64,000 nt of DNA from Niveibacterium sp021803785 (GTDB lineage Bacteria; Pseudomonadota; Gammaproteobacteria; Burkholderiales; Rhodocyclaceae), in the NCBI GenBank assembly GCA_027365955.1, contig DAHXLO010000045.1, positions 22,973 to 86,972 on the forward strand, written 5' to 3'. Made by a program: the position numbers and the translations under genes. How positions within the stretch are numbered: position 1 is the stretch's first letter; every line of letters starts with the position of its first letter. Of the stretch, positions 52,361 through 61,240 are shown piece by piece. Under the pieces are notes generated by a model. The model saw only the letters and a list, made by a program, of their open reading frames with translations, was not told the origin of the DNA and searched no databases.

Positions 52361-54169
52361 TTACTGTCCGAATTTGGGCAGGAAGTCAGCCCCGTAATTT
52401 TCGCCAGCCTTAACGTAGACAATCTCTCCACCCTTGGCTACCTGGCCGCCCTTCACTGGAAAAACAATGTCCATGCAGGATAGGCCGCCGGCTCCATTAC
52501 CGAAGACCCGGTAGAGCAGGCCGTCGGTCCCTTTGTATGTGTTCACCGCCGCTACAACGTCGACGTCAGGCTTGGGGTTGCGGTTGATCTTCGGGTCATA
52601 GTCCCGATAGATCCGAACGGTCGGCGCCGCCGCAGGTGCCGCCCCATCGCGCAACACAGCAACGTTGTTCACCACCACCAGATGGCCATTGACCAGATCT
52701 GACCACGACTTGCCGTAAAGCCCTGGGTAGGTCTCTGACGTACGGTAGGGCTTGCCGTCTTTGAGCGCCTTGACGGTGCCGGACTCGCGCGGCCTGTCAC
52801 GGTTACAGCTGGCCAGCGCGGCAGCGTCGTCCGCATAGGCGGATTTGATCGCAAAAAGGCCTTCCTCGTGGATGACGGAACCAAGCTTGTTCACTTGAGT
52901 GCGGTGGGCCAGCGGCGTGCCGCCGAAATCTACAGCGTTGCCAGTCACTGCAACAACGGGCCCGGTTTCAACGCGCGCCTTGGCCCCTGGAGCAGTCCCT
53001 AACTTGGGCGCACCACTAACGCTCGCAGTGATCTGAGCCGTTGGGGCAGGGGAGAGCTTAGGTGCGCCTGACTGGCCCGAAACCTGAGATTCCGACGAAG
53101 TGGTGGCGCCTGCAGAGGCGACGCTTGCGGTTCCAGTCGCCCCACTCGGAGTGCCTGGCTTCTTCTCAACCGCTGCGCCCGAGACAGATGCAGATTTTGA
53201 CTTCGTGCTCCCGCTTGAGTGCGCCGGCTTCTTGTCGGAGGATTTCGCAAGCACAACCGACTCAGGCCGATAGAACTCGTACTTTGGGGTGCGTGACGCA
53301 AGATACTTCTGCAGAGCAGCATCGTCATTGAGCTCGATGATCTCGACACGACGGTTCTTCGCTCGACCTTCCTCCGTTCTGTTGTCGGCGATCGGCATCG
53401 TTTCACCAGCACCCTGATAGAACAGCACGTTCTCTGCAACGCCGCGCTCTTTCATGTAGCGCGCGACGGCCTGAGCCCGGCGTTCAGAGAGATCGGCATT
53501 CAAACGCGAAGAGCCGGTGTCGTCCGTATGACCAACCAGCAAGAGACGGCGGACGTTCTGAGCCGCTTTCAATGCCTCAGGGTTCGACAACCTGTTGGAC
53601 TTGAGGGCGGCTTCATCGTTATAGGCGGCGGCAATCTCAGCGAAATACTCACGAGCCTTAGGCGTCAGCCGATCGGAGTTCGACTCAAAATGACCGGAGG
53701 AGCCGCCGGCGTCGCGCACCGAAACACTCAGTCCGATCGCGTCCTTGGGAGCTTCGCCGATCTTGGCCTCAACAGCCGTGCCGTTTGCAGCGATCGGCTG
53801 GAACTGCATGTCGAGTTTGTAGTTGTTGGCCACCTTCACCAACTCACAGCGACGGCGGTCAATCGACTCGCCAATCAGGTTCCCGAGCACGCCGCCGACC
53901 AAAGCCCCGGCCACAACCGCACCCGCCTTCTTGTTGCCAAGTTTGGCGCCAATCAGTGCGCCGACAACGCCACCGCCAATGGTGGCCAACTCCTTGTAAA
54001 AGTTTGAGCACGGATCCGTGTTGCCGTGGACAAGATCACTCCCCCACGGCTGCGTGCCACCTGCTTGGCCAGTGCCTGTGGTGGCACATCCAGCCAAAGC
54101 CATCGAAACGGCCAACATGCACAACGTTGGCTTGAAGACCCAACAGCTTTCATCACTGCCAGTAGCCAT
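52361..54169 (-). CDS. OmpA-domain lipoprotein with extra C-terminal domain (first gene of cassette)
   Basis: 602 residues from the ATG at 54169, which has AAGGG 7 bases before it; a GTG 15 bases upstream is possible. The lipobox LAGC puts the lipidated cysteine at 28. A glycine zipper (about 60-105: GGGVVGALIGAKLG, VAGALVGGVLGNLIG) precedes an OmpA domain (about 155-275) with LLVGHTDDTGSSRLN and RRVEII. A long Ser/Thr/Ala/Pro linker (about 300-400) leads to a C-terminal region of unknown kind (about 405-602) with CNRDRPRESG and IYRDYDPKINRN. Such a protein would sit in the outer membrane, hold peptidoglycan and reach inward. GC lower than the flanks. Confidence 0.75.
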   Translation of the reverse strand: MATGSDESCWVFKPTLCMLAVSMALAGCATTGTGQAGGTQPWGSDLVHGNTDPCSNFYKELATIGGGVVGALIGAKLGNKKAGAVVAGALVGGVLGNLIGESIDRRRCELVKVANNYKLDMQFQPIAANGTAVEAKIGEAPKDAIGLSVSVRDAGGSSGHFESNSDRLTPKAREYFAEIAAAYNDEAALKSNRLSNPEALKAAQNVRRLLLVGHTDDTGSSRLNADLSERRAQAVARYMKERGVAENVLFYQGAGETMPIADNRTEEGRAKNRRVEIIELNDDAALQKYLASRTPKYEFYRPESVVLAKSSDKKPAHSSGSTKSKSASVSGAAVEKKPGTPSGATGTASVASAGATTSSESQVSGQSGAPKLSPAPTAQITASVSGAPKLGTAPGAKARVETGPVVAVTGNAVDFGGTPLAHRTQVNKLGSVIHEEGLFAIKSAYADDAAALASCNRDRPRESGTVKALKDGKPYRTSETYPGLYGKSWSDLVNGHLVVVNNVAVLRDGAAPAAAPTVRIYRDYDPKINRNPKPDVDVVAAVNTYKGTDGLLYRVFGNGAGGLSCMDIVFPVKGGQVAKGGEIVYVKAGENYGADFLPKFGQ

Positions 54170-54344
54170 ACGAATACCCTTCACGTCGAAATCCTATCTG
54201 GTCCCGAATTTGCTGGGACAGCGCAGCAACCAAGCTCGCTGCCGCGACGAACCCTGTGCAATTATGATCTATCCGAAATGAGCTAAATAGGCTCGTGTTG
54301 CTCATAGAGACTTCGGAATTTGCCTGCCTCGGCTGCCGTCAGCA

Positions 54345-54449
54345 TTATGCGTGCAGCGCCTGGGCCGCCGCCAGATCCGGCGCGGCGTTCTCGGCAATCG
54401 GGGTGAGCAGGGTGGCGCAACAGATGAGGGCGGCGAGAAGATGCTTCAT
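54345..54449 (-). pseudogene. Truncated start of an exported cytochrome c-like gene
   Basis: On the minus strand a 34-codon frame reads MKHLLAALICCATLLTPIAE followed by a short tail PDLAAAQALHA then TAA. It is a signal peptide followed by an element resembling the start of class I cytochromes c (typically xDLAxGQALHxKxCxxCH), but the heme motif is missing. It lies at the promoter side of the three-gene cassette. Alternatively it is a chance frame. Confidence 0.4.
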
Positions 54450-54594
54450 CATCTGCCCATTCTGTGGGGATGGCTCGGGCGTTTGATGTGCTGCCAGTTG
54501 ATCGAGTCCGGGCCAGAAAATGCGCCCAATTGAGAGCCGCTGGCGCCGTTTCTTTTTGGCACAAGATGGCTGAGGTTTGGCAAATTTTCCCTGA

Positions 54595-54600
54595 TATAAT
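54595..54600 (+). promoter_or_regulatory. Consensus -10 element of ndk
   Basis: TATAAT, exact consensus, 44 bases before the ndk ATG. No strong -35 at the usual distance (GAGGTT at 54572-54577); a TTGGCA lies too close (12 bases). Start of transcription expected near 54607. Confidence 0.6.
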
Positions 54601-54643
54601 CAAAAGTTAGCTTTTTTGCACCCAACAATCGTGGAGTTTGAAC

Positions 54644-55069
54644 ATGGCTATCGAACGCACCCTGTCGATCATCAAACCGGACGCCGTCGCGAAGAACGTG
54701 ATCGGCAAAATCTATCAGCGTTTTGAAGACGCGGGTCTGAAGATCGTTGCCGCCAAGCTGGTGCAACTGTCCGAGCAGGAGGCCGGCCAGTTCTACGCAG
54801 TGCACAAAGAGCGCCCCTTCTTCAAGGATCTGGTCAAGTTCATGACCTCCGGTCCGGTCATGATCCAGGTGCTGGAAGGCGAGAATGCGATCGCCAAGAA
54901 CCGCGAGCTGATGGGTGTCACCGATCCGAAGAAGGCTGCGCCGGGCACGATCCGCGCCGACTTCGCCGAGTCGATCGACGCCAACGCCGTGCACGGTTCG
55001 GACGCGCCCGAAACCGCCGCCGTTGAAGTGGCGTTCTTCTTCCCGGGCATGAACGTCTACTCCCGCTAA
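54644..55069 (+). CDS. ndk: Nucleoside diphosphate kinase
   Basis: 141 residues from the ATG at 54644, with GTGGAG upstream. MAIERTLSIIKPDAVAKNVIG at the start; active-site histidine in NAVHGSDAPETA near residue 117. It balances NTP and dNTP pools, including dUTP/dTTP made by dcd-thyA elsewhere in the window. First gene of the conserved block ndk-rlmN-pilW-rodZ-ispG-hisS. Confidence 0.97.
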   Translation: MAIERTLSIIKPDAVAKNVIGKIYQRFEDAGLKIVAAKLVQLSEQEAGQFYAVHKERPFFKDLVKFMTSGPVMIQVLEGENAIAKNRELMGVTDPKKAAPGTIRADFAESIDANAVHGSDAPETAAVEVAFFFPGMNVYSR

Positions 55070-55094
55070 GCGAGGTGTAGCGATCCTACGGATT

Positions 55095-55124
55095 CGCCGG
55101 CGGGAATTTGAACCCCCGCCGGCG
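55095..55124. other. Hairpin between ndk and rlmN
   Basis: 10-bp perfect inverted repeat CGCCGGCGGG / CCCGCCGGCG with a 10-base loop and no T-run. It could protect the ndk mRNA 3' end or slow transcription into rlmN. Confidence 0.45.
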
Positions 55125-55155
55125 GTCTGAACGGTCTCTGCCCCCGGAGACAAAC

Positions 55156-56268
55156 ATGACGACAGCACAAGAAAACCGCGTCAACCTGCTCGATTTCGAT
55201 GCGCAGGCGATGACAGACTGGTTCGCCGCGCAGGGCGAGAAGCCGTTTCGCGCGCGCCAAGTGCTGCGCTGGATTCACCGCTTCGGGGAGACCGACTTCG
55301 AGGCGATGACCGACGTCGCCAAGAGCCTGCGCGCCAAGCTGCAGGAATCGGCCTGCATCGTGCCGCCCAATCCGATCCGCGACAGTATCTCCACCGATGG
55401 CACGCGCAAGTGGTTGTTCGATGTGGGTAACGCCAACGCGGTCGAGAGCGTGTTCATTCCTGAAACGACGCGGGGCACGCTGTGCATTTCCTCGCAGGCC
55501 GGCTGCGCGCTGGACTGCTCCTTCTGTTCGACCGGCAAGCAGGGCTTCAACCGCAACCTGACGGCCGCCGAGATCATCGGTCAGCTGTGGATGGCGAATC
55601 GCCTATTGGGTGTCGACCCGGACGGTGAACGCATCATCAGCAACGTCGTGATGATGGGTATGGGCGAGCCGCTGGCGAACTTCGACAACGTGGTATCGGC
55701 GCTGAACCTGATGCTCGACGATCACGCCTATGGCCTTTCGCGCCGTCGCGTGACGGTGTCGACGTCGGGCATCGTGCCGGCGATGGATCGCCTCCGCGAC
55801 GCCTGCCCGGTGGCACTTGCCGTGTCGCTGCACGCGCCCAACGACGCGCTGCGCGACGTGCTCGTACCGATCAACAAGAAGTACCCCCTGGTAGAACTCA
55901 TGGCGGCTTGCCGGCGCTATCTCGAGCGCGCGCCGCGTGACTTCATCACCTTCGAATACGTCATGCTCGACGGGGTCAATGACCAGGACGAGCATGCCCG
56001 GCAGCTCATCGCACTCACGCGCGATGTGCCGTGCAAATTCAATCTGATTCCATTCAACCCGTTCCCGAACTCGGGCTATGAGCGCTCACCGGCACCCCGG
56101 ATCAAGCGTTTTGCCCAGATTCTGATCGATGCTGGAATCGTGACGACCACCCGCAAGACCCGCGGCGACGACGTCGATGCCGCCTGCGGTCAGCTTGCCG
56201 GGCAGGTTATCGATAAGACGCGCCGCACTACGCGGCGCACCATTTCGCTTACGGAGGTCAGATCTTGA
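55156..56268 (+). CDS. rlmN: 23S rRNA/tRNA (adenine(2)-C2) methyltransferase RlmN
   Basis: 370 residues from the ATG at 55156. Radical SAM cysteines C117, C121 and C124 (AGCALDCSFCSTGKQG), and an upstream conserved GTLCISSQ. Late NFDNVVSAL, VALAVSLHAPND and GVNDQDEHA are family marks. It methylates A2503 of 23S rRNA and A37 of some tRNAs. pilW starts on its stop (TTGA). Confidence 0.95.
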   Translation: MTTAQENRVNLLDFDAQAMTDWFAAQGEKPFRARQVLRWIHRFGETDFEAMTDVAKSLRAKLQESACIVPPNPIRDSISTDGTRKWLFDVGNANAVESVFIPETTRGTLCISSQAGCALDCSFCSTGKQGFNRNLTAAEIIGQLWMANRLLGVDPDGERIISNVVMMGMGEPLANFDNVVSALNLMLDDHAYGLSRRRVTVSTSGIVPAMDRLRDACPVALAVSLHAPNDALRDVLVPINKKYPLVELMAACRRYLERAPRDFITFEYVMLDGVNDQDEHARQLIALTRDVPCKFNLIPFNPFPNSGYERSPAPRIKRFAQILIDAGIVTTTRKTRGDDVDAACGQLAGQVIDKTRRTTRRTISLTEVRS

Positions 56269-57065
56269 TCGTGGCTCGTTCGCTCATGCTTGTGCTCGCG
56301 ACTGTGGCGGCAGTATCTGCTTGCAGTACCCCTTCGTCGCAAGGCGGAGCCGGCGTTGCTGACCGACCCTCGACCGATCAGCCGGTCACCACCGAGGCGC
56401 GAAAACGCTCGCGGGCCCACGTCGAGTTGGGCAATGAGTACGTCAAGGCCGGCCGCCTTGGCGTTGCGATGGAGGAGGCGCGAATTGCGGTCCAGGAGGA
56501 TCCGAGCTACGCCGCTGCGCATCATCTTCAGGCGCTTGTGCATATGTACCTGGATGAACAGAAGGCCGCGCAGTCGGAGTTCGAGCGCGCCCTGTCGCTG
56601 GCGCCTGGGGATCCCGAAATCAACAACAGCTTCGGCTGGTTCCTGTGCAACGGTGGGCAGGAGCAGCGCGGTCTTGAGTTGCTGGCAAAGGCAGCCCAGA
56701 ACCCGTACTACGAAAGCCCGACCCGCCCGTACACCAATTCGGGCCTGTGTTACCTGAAGCTCAAGAACGAGGATGCGGCCCGCGGCCAGTTTGCTCGCGC
56801 ATTGGCGCTCGACCCGAATAACGCGACCGCCCTCTACAACCTGGCAAGCATCGCATATCGAAAAGGCGAGTTGCAGAAGGCGCGCGACCTTGTGGTCGAG
56901 TTGAACCGTGTTGCCGAGCCAACTGCGGCCTCGGTCTGGCTGGGCTTGCGTGTGGAGCGAAAGTTGGGTAACCGGGAGGCCGAAGCCGCGTACACCGCGC
57001 AACTGCGCCGCCGTTTCACCAGTTCGCAGGAATATCAGGATTATTTGCAGGAGCGCTCTGATTGA
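56265..57065 (+). CDS. pilW: Type IV pilus biogenesis/stability lipoprotein PilW/PilF (TPR)
   Basis: 266 residues with a TTG start at 56265 that overlaps the rlmN stop; GGAGG lies 7 bases before it, better placed than for the GTG at 56271. Lipobox VSAC near 17-20. Six TPR-like repeats, for example HVELGNEYVKAGRLGVAMEEA and NSFGWFLCNGGQEQRG. In the outer membrane it helps the secretin PilQ assemble. Its position between rlmN and rodZ is standard. Confidence 0.9.
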   Translation: MIVARSLMLVLATVAAVSACSTPSSQGGAGVADRPSTDQPVTTEARKRSRAHVELGNEYVKAGRLGVAMEEARIAVQEDPSYAAAHHLQALVHMYLDEQKAAQSEFERALSLAPGDPEINNSFGWFLCNGGQEQRGLELLAKAAQNPYYESPTRPYTNSGLCYLKLKNEDAARGQFARALALDPNNATALYNLASIAYRKGELQKARDLVVELNRVAEPTAASVWLGLRVERKLGNREAEAAYTAQLRRRFTSSQEYQDYLQERSD

Positions 57066-58009
57066 GCGCTACGTCGATGGAATCACACAGCTGCGCGAAT
57101 GCCCCCGGCGTTGCTGCGTCGGGCGTTGCCTTGAAGCAGGCACGTGAAGCTCGCAATCTTAGTATCGCCGAAGTCGCTTCGACGCTGAAGCTGACCCATC
57201 GCCAGATCGAGGCGATCGAGAGCGAAGCTTTCGATCAGTTGCCGGGCAGCGCCTTCGCGCGCGGCTTTGTCCGCAACTACGCGCGCTATCTCGGTCTGGA
57301 TCCTGCGCCACTGCTTGAACGCATGGAGCAGCCCGCACGTGGCGATGACCTGAAGCTCGCGCCAGAGTCGAATGCCGAAGGCTCCGTGCCGCGTCGCCCG
57401 TCGGGCTATCGGTCGACCTCTCCGTTGCCAGCCGTCATGGTGGTGGGCGCGATTGTCGTGTTGGGTCTGGTCTGGTCGAGTTTTAAGTGGTTTGGCCGCA
57501 GCGCCACTTGGGGTGTTGAGCGTGAGGTGAGTCAGTCAGCAGCCGTCGCGGCGTCTGAACCGATCTTCCCGCCGCACACCGAAGAGACAGCTGTTGTTAC
57601 CGCACAGGTCGAGCCCGTCGCAAGCGTGTCCGAGCCGGTTGTGGCGCAATCGCTGCCAGGTACCGCCGCGGCGGCGCAATCGTCACCCGCCAGCGCCAAA
57701 CCTGCCGCGCCGCAAGCTCAGCAATCGGCGCCTACGCCGCTTGTTCTGCAGTCGGCGCAGGTTGGCGCAGCGCAGGGCAGTTTGAATTTTTCGTTCGCGC
57801 AGGACGCTTGGGTCGAGGTGCGTGATGCATCCGGCAGCGTGGTGTTCTCGCGCCTCAGCAAAGCTGGTACGACACAGACGGTGCAGGGTACGGCGCCGTT
57901 TGCGCTGGTGATTGGCAACGCGCCGAACGTTAGAGTCGAATACAACGGCCGCCCGGTCGACCTCGCGCCCTACACCAAGGTGAGTGTGGCGCGCCTTTCC
58001 GTGAAGTGA
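57062..58009 (+). CDS. rodZ: RodZ-like helix-turn-helix membrane protein
   Basis: 315 residues with a TTG start at 57062 that overlaps the pilW stop, AGGAG 8 bases before it. The N-terminal cytoplasmic helix-turn-helix (about 20-85: LKQAREARNLSIAEVASTLKLTHRQIEAIE) is followed by a membrane segment (about 120-140), a Ala/Pro/Ser-rich linker and a beta domain (about 245-315, SFAQDAWVEVRDASG), DUF4115. RodZ links MreB to the cell wall machinery and shapes the cell. Next is ispG. Confidence 0.88.
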   Translation: MSATSMESHSCANAPGVAASGVALKQAREARNLSIAEVASTLKLTHRQIEAIESEAFDQLPGSAFARGFVRNYARYLGLDPAPLLERMEQPARGDDLKLAPESNAEGSVPRRPSGYRSTSPLPAVMVVGAIVVLGLVWSSFKWFGRSATWGVEREVSQSAAVAASEPIFPPHTEETAVVTAQVEPVASVSEPVVAQSLPGTAAAAQSSPASAKPAAPQAQQSAPTPLVLQSAQVGAAQGSLNFSFAQDAWVEVRDASGSVVFSRLSKAGTTQTVQGTAPFALVIGNAPNVRVEYNGRPVDLAPYTKVSVARLSVK

Positions 58010-59265
58010 TGCTGATGCCTGTTCTTGATCCATTCGGCGGAAAGCCGGCCGCTCGCCACCGTACCCGTGAAGTTCGCGTCGGGCGTGTCCGCGTTGGGTC
58101 GGATGCGCCGATCGTCGTGCAGTCGATGACCAACACCGACACGGCAGACCACATCGCGACGGCGATCCAGATTGCGCAACTCGCGCGCGCCGGCTCCGAG
58201 ATCGTGCGCATCACGGTGAATAACGAAGAGTCGGCGGCGGCAGTGCCGAAGATTCGCGAGCAGCTGCTGAAGATGAACGTGGATGTGCCTCTGGTCGGTG
58301 ACTTCCACTACAACGGCCATCGCCTGCTGACGGCCTACCCCGAGTGCGCGGAGGTGCTGGACAAGTACCGCATCAATCCGGGCAACGTCGGCGCCGGTCA
58401 GAAGCGCGATCCGCAGTTTGCGGCGATCATCGAGCTGGCATGCAAGTATGACAAGCCGGTCCGCATCGGCGTGAACTGGGGCAGTCTCGACCAGTCGGTG
58501 CTCGCGCGCATCATGGACGAGAACGCCAGCCGCGCAGAACCGATGGATGCGCAGGCGGTGATGCGCGAGGCGCTCGTCACCTCGGCGCTCGAGTCCGCCG
58601 CCAAGGCTGAAGAGTTTGGCATGGCCGGCAACCGGATCATCCTGTCCGCCAAGGTGTCGAGCGTGCAGGACTTGATCGCCGTCTACCGCATGCTGGCTGC
58701 GCGCTGCGACTATCCGCTGCACCTTGGTCTGACCGAGGCCGGCATGGGCAGCAAGGGCATCGTTGCTTCTACCGCGGCGCTGGGTGTGCTGCTACAGGAA
58801 GGCATCGGGGATACGATCCGCGTTTCGCTGACACCGGAACCGGGCGGCGCCCGGACGCAGGAAGTGATCGTTGCACAAGAAATCCTGCAGAGCATGGGGT
58901 TGCGTGCCTTCACCCCGATGGTGACGGCGTGCCCCGGCTGCGGGCGCACGACCAGCACCTTCTTCCAGGAACTCGCACAGTCGGTTCAGGGCTACGTGCG
59001 CGACAAGATGCCGGAATGGAAGACTCAGTACGACGGCGTCGAGAACCTCACGCTCGCCGTGATGGGGTGCGTCGTCAATGGGCCGGGTGAGAGCAAGCAC
59101 GCGAATATCGGGATCTCGCTGCCCGGTACCGGCGAAACCCCTGCTGCGCCGGTCTTCGAGGATGGGGAGAAGACCGTGACCCTGCGCGGTGACAACATCG
59201 CCCAGGAGTTCATAGGGCTGATCGACGCCTACGTAGCGCGCAAATACACAAGAAAGACCGTCTGA
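58009..59265 (+). CDS. ispG: 4-hydroxy-3-methylbut-2-en-1-yl diphosphate synthase IspG
   Basis: 418 residues from the ATG at 58009, which shares one base with the rodZ stop; GTG at 58006 and ATG at 58015 are alternatives. N-terminal TIM-barrel with TREVRVGRVRVGSDAPIVVQ and QSMTNTDT; [4Fe-4S] cysteines in TACPGCGRTTSTF and GCVVNGPGES. Converts MEcPP to HMBPP in the non-mevalonate isoprenoid route. Confidence 0.95.
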   Translation: MLMPVLDPFGGKPAARHRTREVRVGRVRVGSDAPIVVQSMTNTDTADHIATAIQIAQLARAGSEIVRITVNNEESAAAVPKIREQLLKMNVDVPLVGDFHYNGHRLLTAYPECAEVLDKYRINPGNVGAGQKRDPQFAAIIELACKYDKPVRIGVNWGSLDQSVLARIMDENASRAEPMDAQAVMREALVTSALESAAKAEEFGMAGNRIILSAKVSSVQDLIAVYRMLAARCDYPLHLGLTEAGMGSKGIVASTAALGVLLQEGIGDTIRVSLTPEPGGARTQEVIVAQEILQSMGLRAFTPMVTACPGCGRTTSTFFQELAQSVQGYVRDKMPEWKTQYDGVENLTLAVMGCVVNGPGESKHANIGISLPGTGETPAAPVFEDGEKTVTLRGDNIAQEFIGLIDAYVARKYTRKTV

Positions 59266-59301
59266 GCGTTCCGACGCCGACGAGACATTAATAGGTAGCT
59301 G

Positions 59302-60606
59302 ATGGCACAAAAACTGATTCATGGCGTGCGTGGCATGCATGACATCCTGCCCGACGACGCCGAACGCTGGGAGCTGTTCGAGGAGATCGTACGCGGCTGG
59401 CTGCGTAGCTATGGCTACCGCCCGATCCGCACGCCGATTCTTGAGTTTACGCCGCTCTTCGTGCGCAGTGTCGGTGAGCACACGGACATCGTTGAGAAGG
59501 AGATGTACGCCTTCGAAGACCGCCTTAATGGCGATTCGCTGGTACTGCGTCCAGAGGGCACAGCCCCGTGCGTGCGTGCGGTGCTTGAGCACAATCTGAT
59601 TAATTCGTCAGGTCCTCAGCGGCTCTATTACAACGGCCCGATGTTCCGCCACGAGCGGCCGCAGAAGGGGCGCCAGCGCCAGTTCCACCAGTTTGGCGTG
59701 GAAGCCTTCGGCTACACCGGCCCAGACATCGACGCCGAGCATATCGTGATGCTCGCGCGCCTGTGGCGCGATCTGGGTCTTGAAGAGGACATCACGCTCG
59801 AGCTCAACACGCTTGGATCCAGCGACGAGCGTGCAGCGCATCGTCAGGCCCTGATCGCTTATTTCGAGGCGCATCGCGATCAACTCGACGAAGACGCTCA
59901 GCGTCGTCTGCACTCGAATCCGCTGCGCATCCTGGACACCAAGAATCCTGCGATGCAAGCGCTCGTCGAAGCTGCGCCGAAGCTCGCCGAATTTCTAGGC
60001 GTCGAATCGCTGGCGCACTTCGAAGGCGTTCAGACGCTGCTGCGTGAGGCGGCGATTCCTTTTCGCGTCAATCCGCGTCTGGTCCGCGGGCTGGACTACT
60101 ACAACCGCACCGTGTTCGAATGGGTGACCGATAAACTTGGGGCCCAGGCAACCGTGTGTGGCGGCGGTCGCTACGATGGCCTCGTTGAACAGCTTGGCGG
60201 AAAGCCAACCCCGGCTTGTGGTTTCGGCATGGGGGTCGAGCGTCTGATGCTGCTGTGGGAGGTCTCGCAGGGCGATGCCGCGCGTTCGGTTCCCGATGTA
60301 TATCTCGTACACCAGGGTGACGCCGCCTCGCGCTTCGCATTCCGTCTGGCGGAACAGCTTCGCGAGGATGGCTTTGCGGTCGTGTTGCACTGTGGCGGCG
60401 GCAACTTCAAGAACCAGATGAAGAAGGCCGATGCGTCCGGCGCGGCAGTTGCGGTCATCGTTGGTGACGACGAAGCAGCAGCCGAAGAGGCCAGTTTCAA
60501 ACTATTGCGGGAAGGCGGCGAGCAACGCCGGCTGCCTGCTGCACAACTCGGCGAGACCCTCGCCGCTCTGCTCTACAACGTGGAAGAAGAAGATGGCAGC
60601 GTTTGA
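59302..60606 (+). CDS. hisS: Histidyl-tRNA synthetase
   Basis: 434 residues, class II. Motif 1 near 20-75, motif 2 FRHERPQKGRQRQFHQFGVEAFG, histidine-specific LVRGLDYYNRTVFEWVT, motif 3 GFGMGVERLMLL, and an anticodon-binding domain at the end. The stop overlaps the next gene by 14 bases. Position after ispG is conserved. Confidence 0.96.
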   Translation: MAQKLIHGVRGMHDILPDDAERWELFEEIVRGWLRSYGYRPIRTPILEFTPLFVRSVGEHTDIVEKEMYAFEDRLNGDSLVLRPEGTAPCVRAVLEHNLINSSGPQRLYYNGPMFRHERPQKGRQRQFHQFGVEAFGYTGPDIDAEHIVMLARLWRDLGLEEDITLELNTLGSSDERAAHRQALIAYFEAHRDQLDEDAQRRLHSNPLRILDTKNPAMQALVEAAPKLAEFLGVESLAHFEGVQTLLREAAIPFRVNPRLVRGLDYYNRTVFEWVTDKLGAQATVCGGGRYDGLVEQLGGKPTPACGFGMGVERLMLLWEVSQGDAARSVPDVYLVHQGDAASRFAFRLAEQLREDGFAVVLHCGGGNFKNQMKKADASGAAVAVIVGDDEAAAEEASFKLLREGGEQRRLPAAQLGETLAALLYNVEEEDGSV

Positions 60607-61240
60607 CCTCGAAGAACAGGAACAGATTGCAACGATCAAGGCCTGGTGGGAGAAGTGGGGCAATTTGCTGACGATCGGCGCGGTGTGCTTGGCCGTGGCC
60701 GTTGTTGGCTGGCGTGGCTGGGAGTACTACCGCAACAAGCAATCCGGCGAGGCTAGCGTGATCTATTCAAGCCTGATGCAGGCCGTTGAGGCCAAGGATG
60801 CGCAGAAGATCCGCGAAGCCTCGGGCATCATCGCTGAGCGTTATGGATCGACCGCCTATGCCGATCTGTCTGCGCTGCTCGCTGCCGAAGCACAGGCGGC
60901 TGCCGGCGATCGTGCAAGCGCCAAGACCAAGCTGGAATGGGCCGCTGAGAAGGGCAATGACCCGCTCACCCGCGATCTCGCGCGACTGCGTCTGGCGGCC
61001 GTGCTGCTGGACGAGAAGGCCTACGACGCGGCGATCAAGCAACTCGCGGTCAAACCGAACAAGGCGTTTGCGGTGCGTTATGCGGACTTGCGCGGCGACG
61101 TACTGGTTGCACAAGGCAAACCGGCAGATGCCCTGACCGCCTACAAGGAGGCGCTCGACGGGCTCGGTTCCGAACAGGGTTCGCAGGCCTTCAAGTCGGT
61201 TCTTGAGCTGAAAATCGACGCGCTCGGAGGCGGCAAGTGA
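60593..61240 (+). CDS. YfgM-like ancillary membrane protein with TPR
   Basis: 215 residues from the ATG at 60593, inside the last codons of hisS. An N-terminal cytoplasmic piece MAAFDLEEQEQIATIKAWWEKW, a membrane segment (about 24-43) and a periplasmic TPR-like domain. YfgM proteins work with SecYEG and PpiD. The following bamB starts on its stop (GTGA). Confidence 0.88.
   Translation: MAAFDLEEQEQIATIKAWWEKWGNLLTIGAVCLAVAVVGWRGWEYYRNKQSGEASVIYSSLMQAVEAKDAQKIREASGIIAERYGSTAYADLSALLAAEAQAAAGDRASAKTKLEWAAEKGNDPLTRDLARLRLAAVLLDEKAYDAAIKQLAVKPNKAFAVRYADLRGDVLVAQGKPADALTAYKEALDGLGSEQGSQAFKSVLELKIDALGGGK

Noticed and set aside
54142..54345. A 50-codon frame MSNTSLFSSFRIDHN... upstream of the OmpA cassette gene
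   Set aside because: It runs into the OmpA gene start in another frame and lacks a ribosome binding site or family likeness.
54552..54575. TTGGCACAAGATGGC before ndk as a sigma-54 promoter
   Set aside because: Spacing between GG and GC is 9 instead of 10 and the -12 part is poor; a sigma-70 -10 TATAAT lies just downstream.
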